Below are positions 22,511-23,329 of a DNA stretch of 23,329 bases, piece after piece; position 1 is the stretch's first letter, and each line of letters starts with the position of its first letter. Source of the DNA: a virus; IMG/VR virus record IMGVR_UViG_3300037189_001403, positions 1 through 23,329 of that record; one strand, given 5' to 3'. Under the pieces are notes generated by a model. It worked only from the letters and a program-made list of their open reading frames with translations. It did not search any database and had not been told where the DNA came from. The translations under genes and the position numbers were made by a program.

Positions 22511-22903
22511 TTACAAAGATTGCAAAACTTTTTCTAATTTCAAGGTAAACTCACCTCTTTTTTTCAACAATTTTTCTCGCCTTTTGATCAGCCTGTCGTA
22601 CTCGTACAGCTCTGGCTGTAGTGCTGATAGGCGTATCATGTTCTCGATTATGTTCATCTTGTTGGTGCAAGAGTCAACGTTTACCTTATAGCATCCTGCG
22701 AGCCATCCTGCATTCTCAAACAAGTGCTGTTGGTCAGGTGTTATAGGCTCGTGGAAGTCAGACGCAGTCATCGTATTCAAAACTACAATCCTGCCATCGT
22801 CAAACTTCTCAATCTTTACACCATGGTCGATAAACCAGTCGCTCTCTAACGTGCGGAACGTCCTGTTCCACTCGTTGCTAGATATCTCCTCCCATGCCTT
22901 CAT
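22511..22903 (-). CDS. Hypothetical protein (130 aa)
   Basis: Residues 1-75 are mixed alpha/beta (WEEISSNEWNRTFRTLES, then IEKFDDGRIVVLN). Residues 80-130 form a charged helix likely to be a coiled coil (YEYDRLIKRREKLLKKR). I recognise no family. It overlaps the upstream gene by 4 nt as ATGA, and a possible promoter for the next gene lies over its 3' end. Its place ahead of the recombination trio suggests a DNA-metabolism accessory, without direct evidence. Confidence 0.62.
   Translation of the reverse strand: MKAWEEISSNEWNRTFRTLESDWFIDHGVKIEKFDDGRIVVLNTMTASDFHEPITPDQQHLFENAGWLAGCYKVNVDSCTNKMNIIENMIRLSALQPELYEYDRLIKRREKLLKKRGEFTLKLEKVLQSL
22514..22543 (-). promoter_or_regulatory. Possible promoter (TTG, N19, AATCTTTG)
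   Basis: On the minus strand, TTG (22543-22541) lies exactly 19 nt before AATCTTTG (22521-22514), one mismatch from TAnnTTTG. It would start a short-leader transcript for the OB/HTH-like gene (ATG 22493) and the recombination trio. It overlaps the 3' end of the preceding gene. Confidence 0.35.
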
Positions 22904-23329
22904 TTTCTTTTATTTTTTGATGGTTCAAAACTAAGTAAATATCCGTCAGACTCGAATAGATCAAACGGTTTATTCTCGCACTCCATGAACATGCTATTAT
23001 ATAAACCTGTATAATCACTTTTGGTTACATATGTAATGAATACTCTGTCGTAATTGTTTGGCTCGTAGAAGAATGAGAAGATAGGAGTGTCCATGTCTAT
23101 GTCGACACTGGTACTACTCGTGTCAATGTCGTTGCTACCTAAAACACGTAAGTGTCCTCGCACCGCAGCTAACTTCGACTTGAACGCCTTCTTGTACATA
23201 ACACTACAGTTGTTGTCATCTAGATCAAAAACTTTGTAGTCCTTGGGGACTACTATGCCCTGCCCATATGCTGTTACCAAAAATAAACTAAGCATAGAAC
23301 TTAGTACCGACTTAACGATGCCATCGTAC
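22900..23329 (-). CDS. Probable secreted or lipid-side protein, 5' end outside window
   Basis: ATG 23295 gives 131 aa, but the frame stays open to the window edge (codons YDGIVKSVLSS ahead of that Met). With those residues the N-terminus looks like a signal peptide: Lys, then a hydrophobic run VLSSMLSLFLVTA ending in YGQG. Without them the signal lacks its positive charge, so the real start probably lies beyond the edge. The mature part is acidic (SSTSVDIDMDTPIFSFFYEP) and has three Cys residues (one in DNNCSVMY, one in MECEN, plus none paired nearby, or two in total if counted after cleavage). No known domain is seen. A phage gene with an export signal could act in the periplasm or outer membrane, for example in superinfection exclusion; that is speculation. 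Confidence 0.6.
   Translation of the reverse strand, partial: YDGIVKSVLSSMLSLFLVTAYGQGIVVPKDYKVFDLDDNNCSVMYKKAFKSKLAAVRGHLRVLGSNDIDTSSTSVDIDMDTPIFSFFYEPNNYDRVFITYVTKSDYTGLYNSMFMECENKPFDLFESDGYLLSFEPSKNKRK

Overview
The window looks like about 23 kb of a tailed phage (or a close prophage) of a Bacteroidetes/Flavobacteriia host. Four observations support this. Gene starts are preceded by A-rich stretches rather than strong Shine-Dalgarno sites. One intergenic gap holds an exact Bacteroidetes-type promoter (TTTG, 19 nt, TAnnTTTG). Several protein families are typical of Bacteroidetes phages: a BT4734/VirE-like primase-helicase, a DUF3127-like OB-fold protein, a DUF5856-like protein, and a set of small proteins starting MK-x-x-x-(I/V)-EWL. 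The standard genetic code fits throughout, with TAA, TAG and TGA all used as stops.

Layout. Bases 1-12434 are a plus-strand virion block. After a hairpin at the left edge come a 220-aa, a 470-aa and a 3431-aa protein with gaps of 9 and 1 nt. Order and character resemble the internal/ejection protein triplet of podoviruses (small membrane-active protein, middle protein, giant protein). The giant protein is a polyvalent protein. It has N-terminal repeats, a Gly/Ala-rich hydrophobic region, a zincin-like HEAFH domain, an AT-rich inserted domain, a domain with conserved HDFFGHA and ETRGQNSWVNF blocks, long helical regions and C-terminal hydrophobic segments.

Bases 12431-23329 are a minus-strand early/replication block that converges on the virion block with overlapping stop codons. 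In transcription order (right to left) it holds: a probable secreted protein running off the right edge; an unknown protein; a recombination-like trio (putative OB/HTH protein, PD-(D/E)XK nuclease, DUF3127-like OB-fold protein with an SSB-like tail); a tRNA-like gene with an abnormal anticodon region; a cluster of small genes joined by ATGA overlaps, including a tandemly duplicated family; a DUF5856-like gene and an intrinsic terminator; a MazG-like fragment; a primase-helicase; an SF2 helicase; a run of very small, strongly overlapping genes including a VRR-NUC nuclease; and, behind its own promoter, a 55-aa gene plus an HTH-metallophosphoesterase. Together the minus block would supply priming, unwinding, end processing and single-strand binding, while the plus block supplies proteins packaged in the virion and probably injected with the genome.

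No stretch longer than 300 nt lacks a gene. The largest gaps are 20789-20930 (tRNA-like gene and a G/C hairpin), 18715-18824 (terminator), 13692-13779 (promoter) and 19681-19762 (a DnaA-box-like 9-mer). I saw no CRISPR array, integrase, transposase or rRNA.
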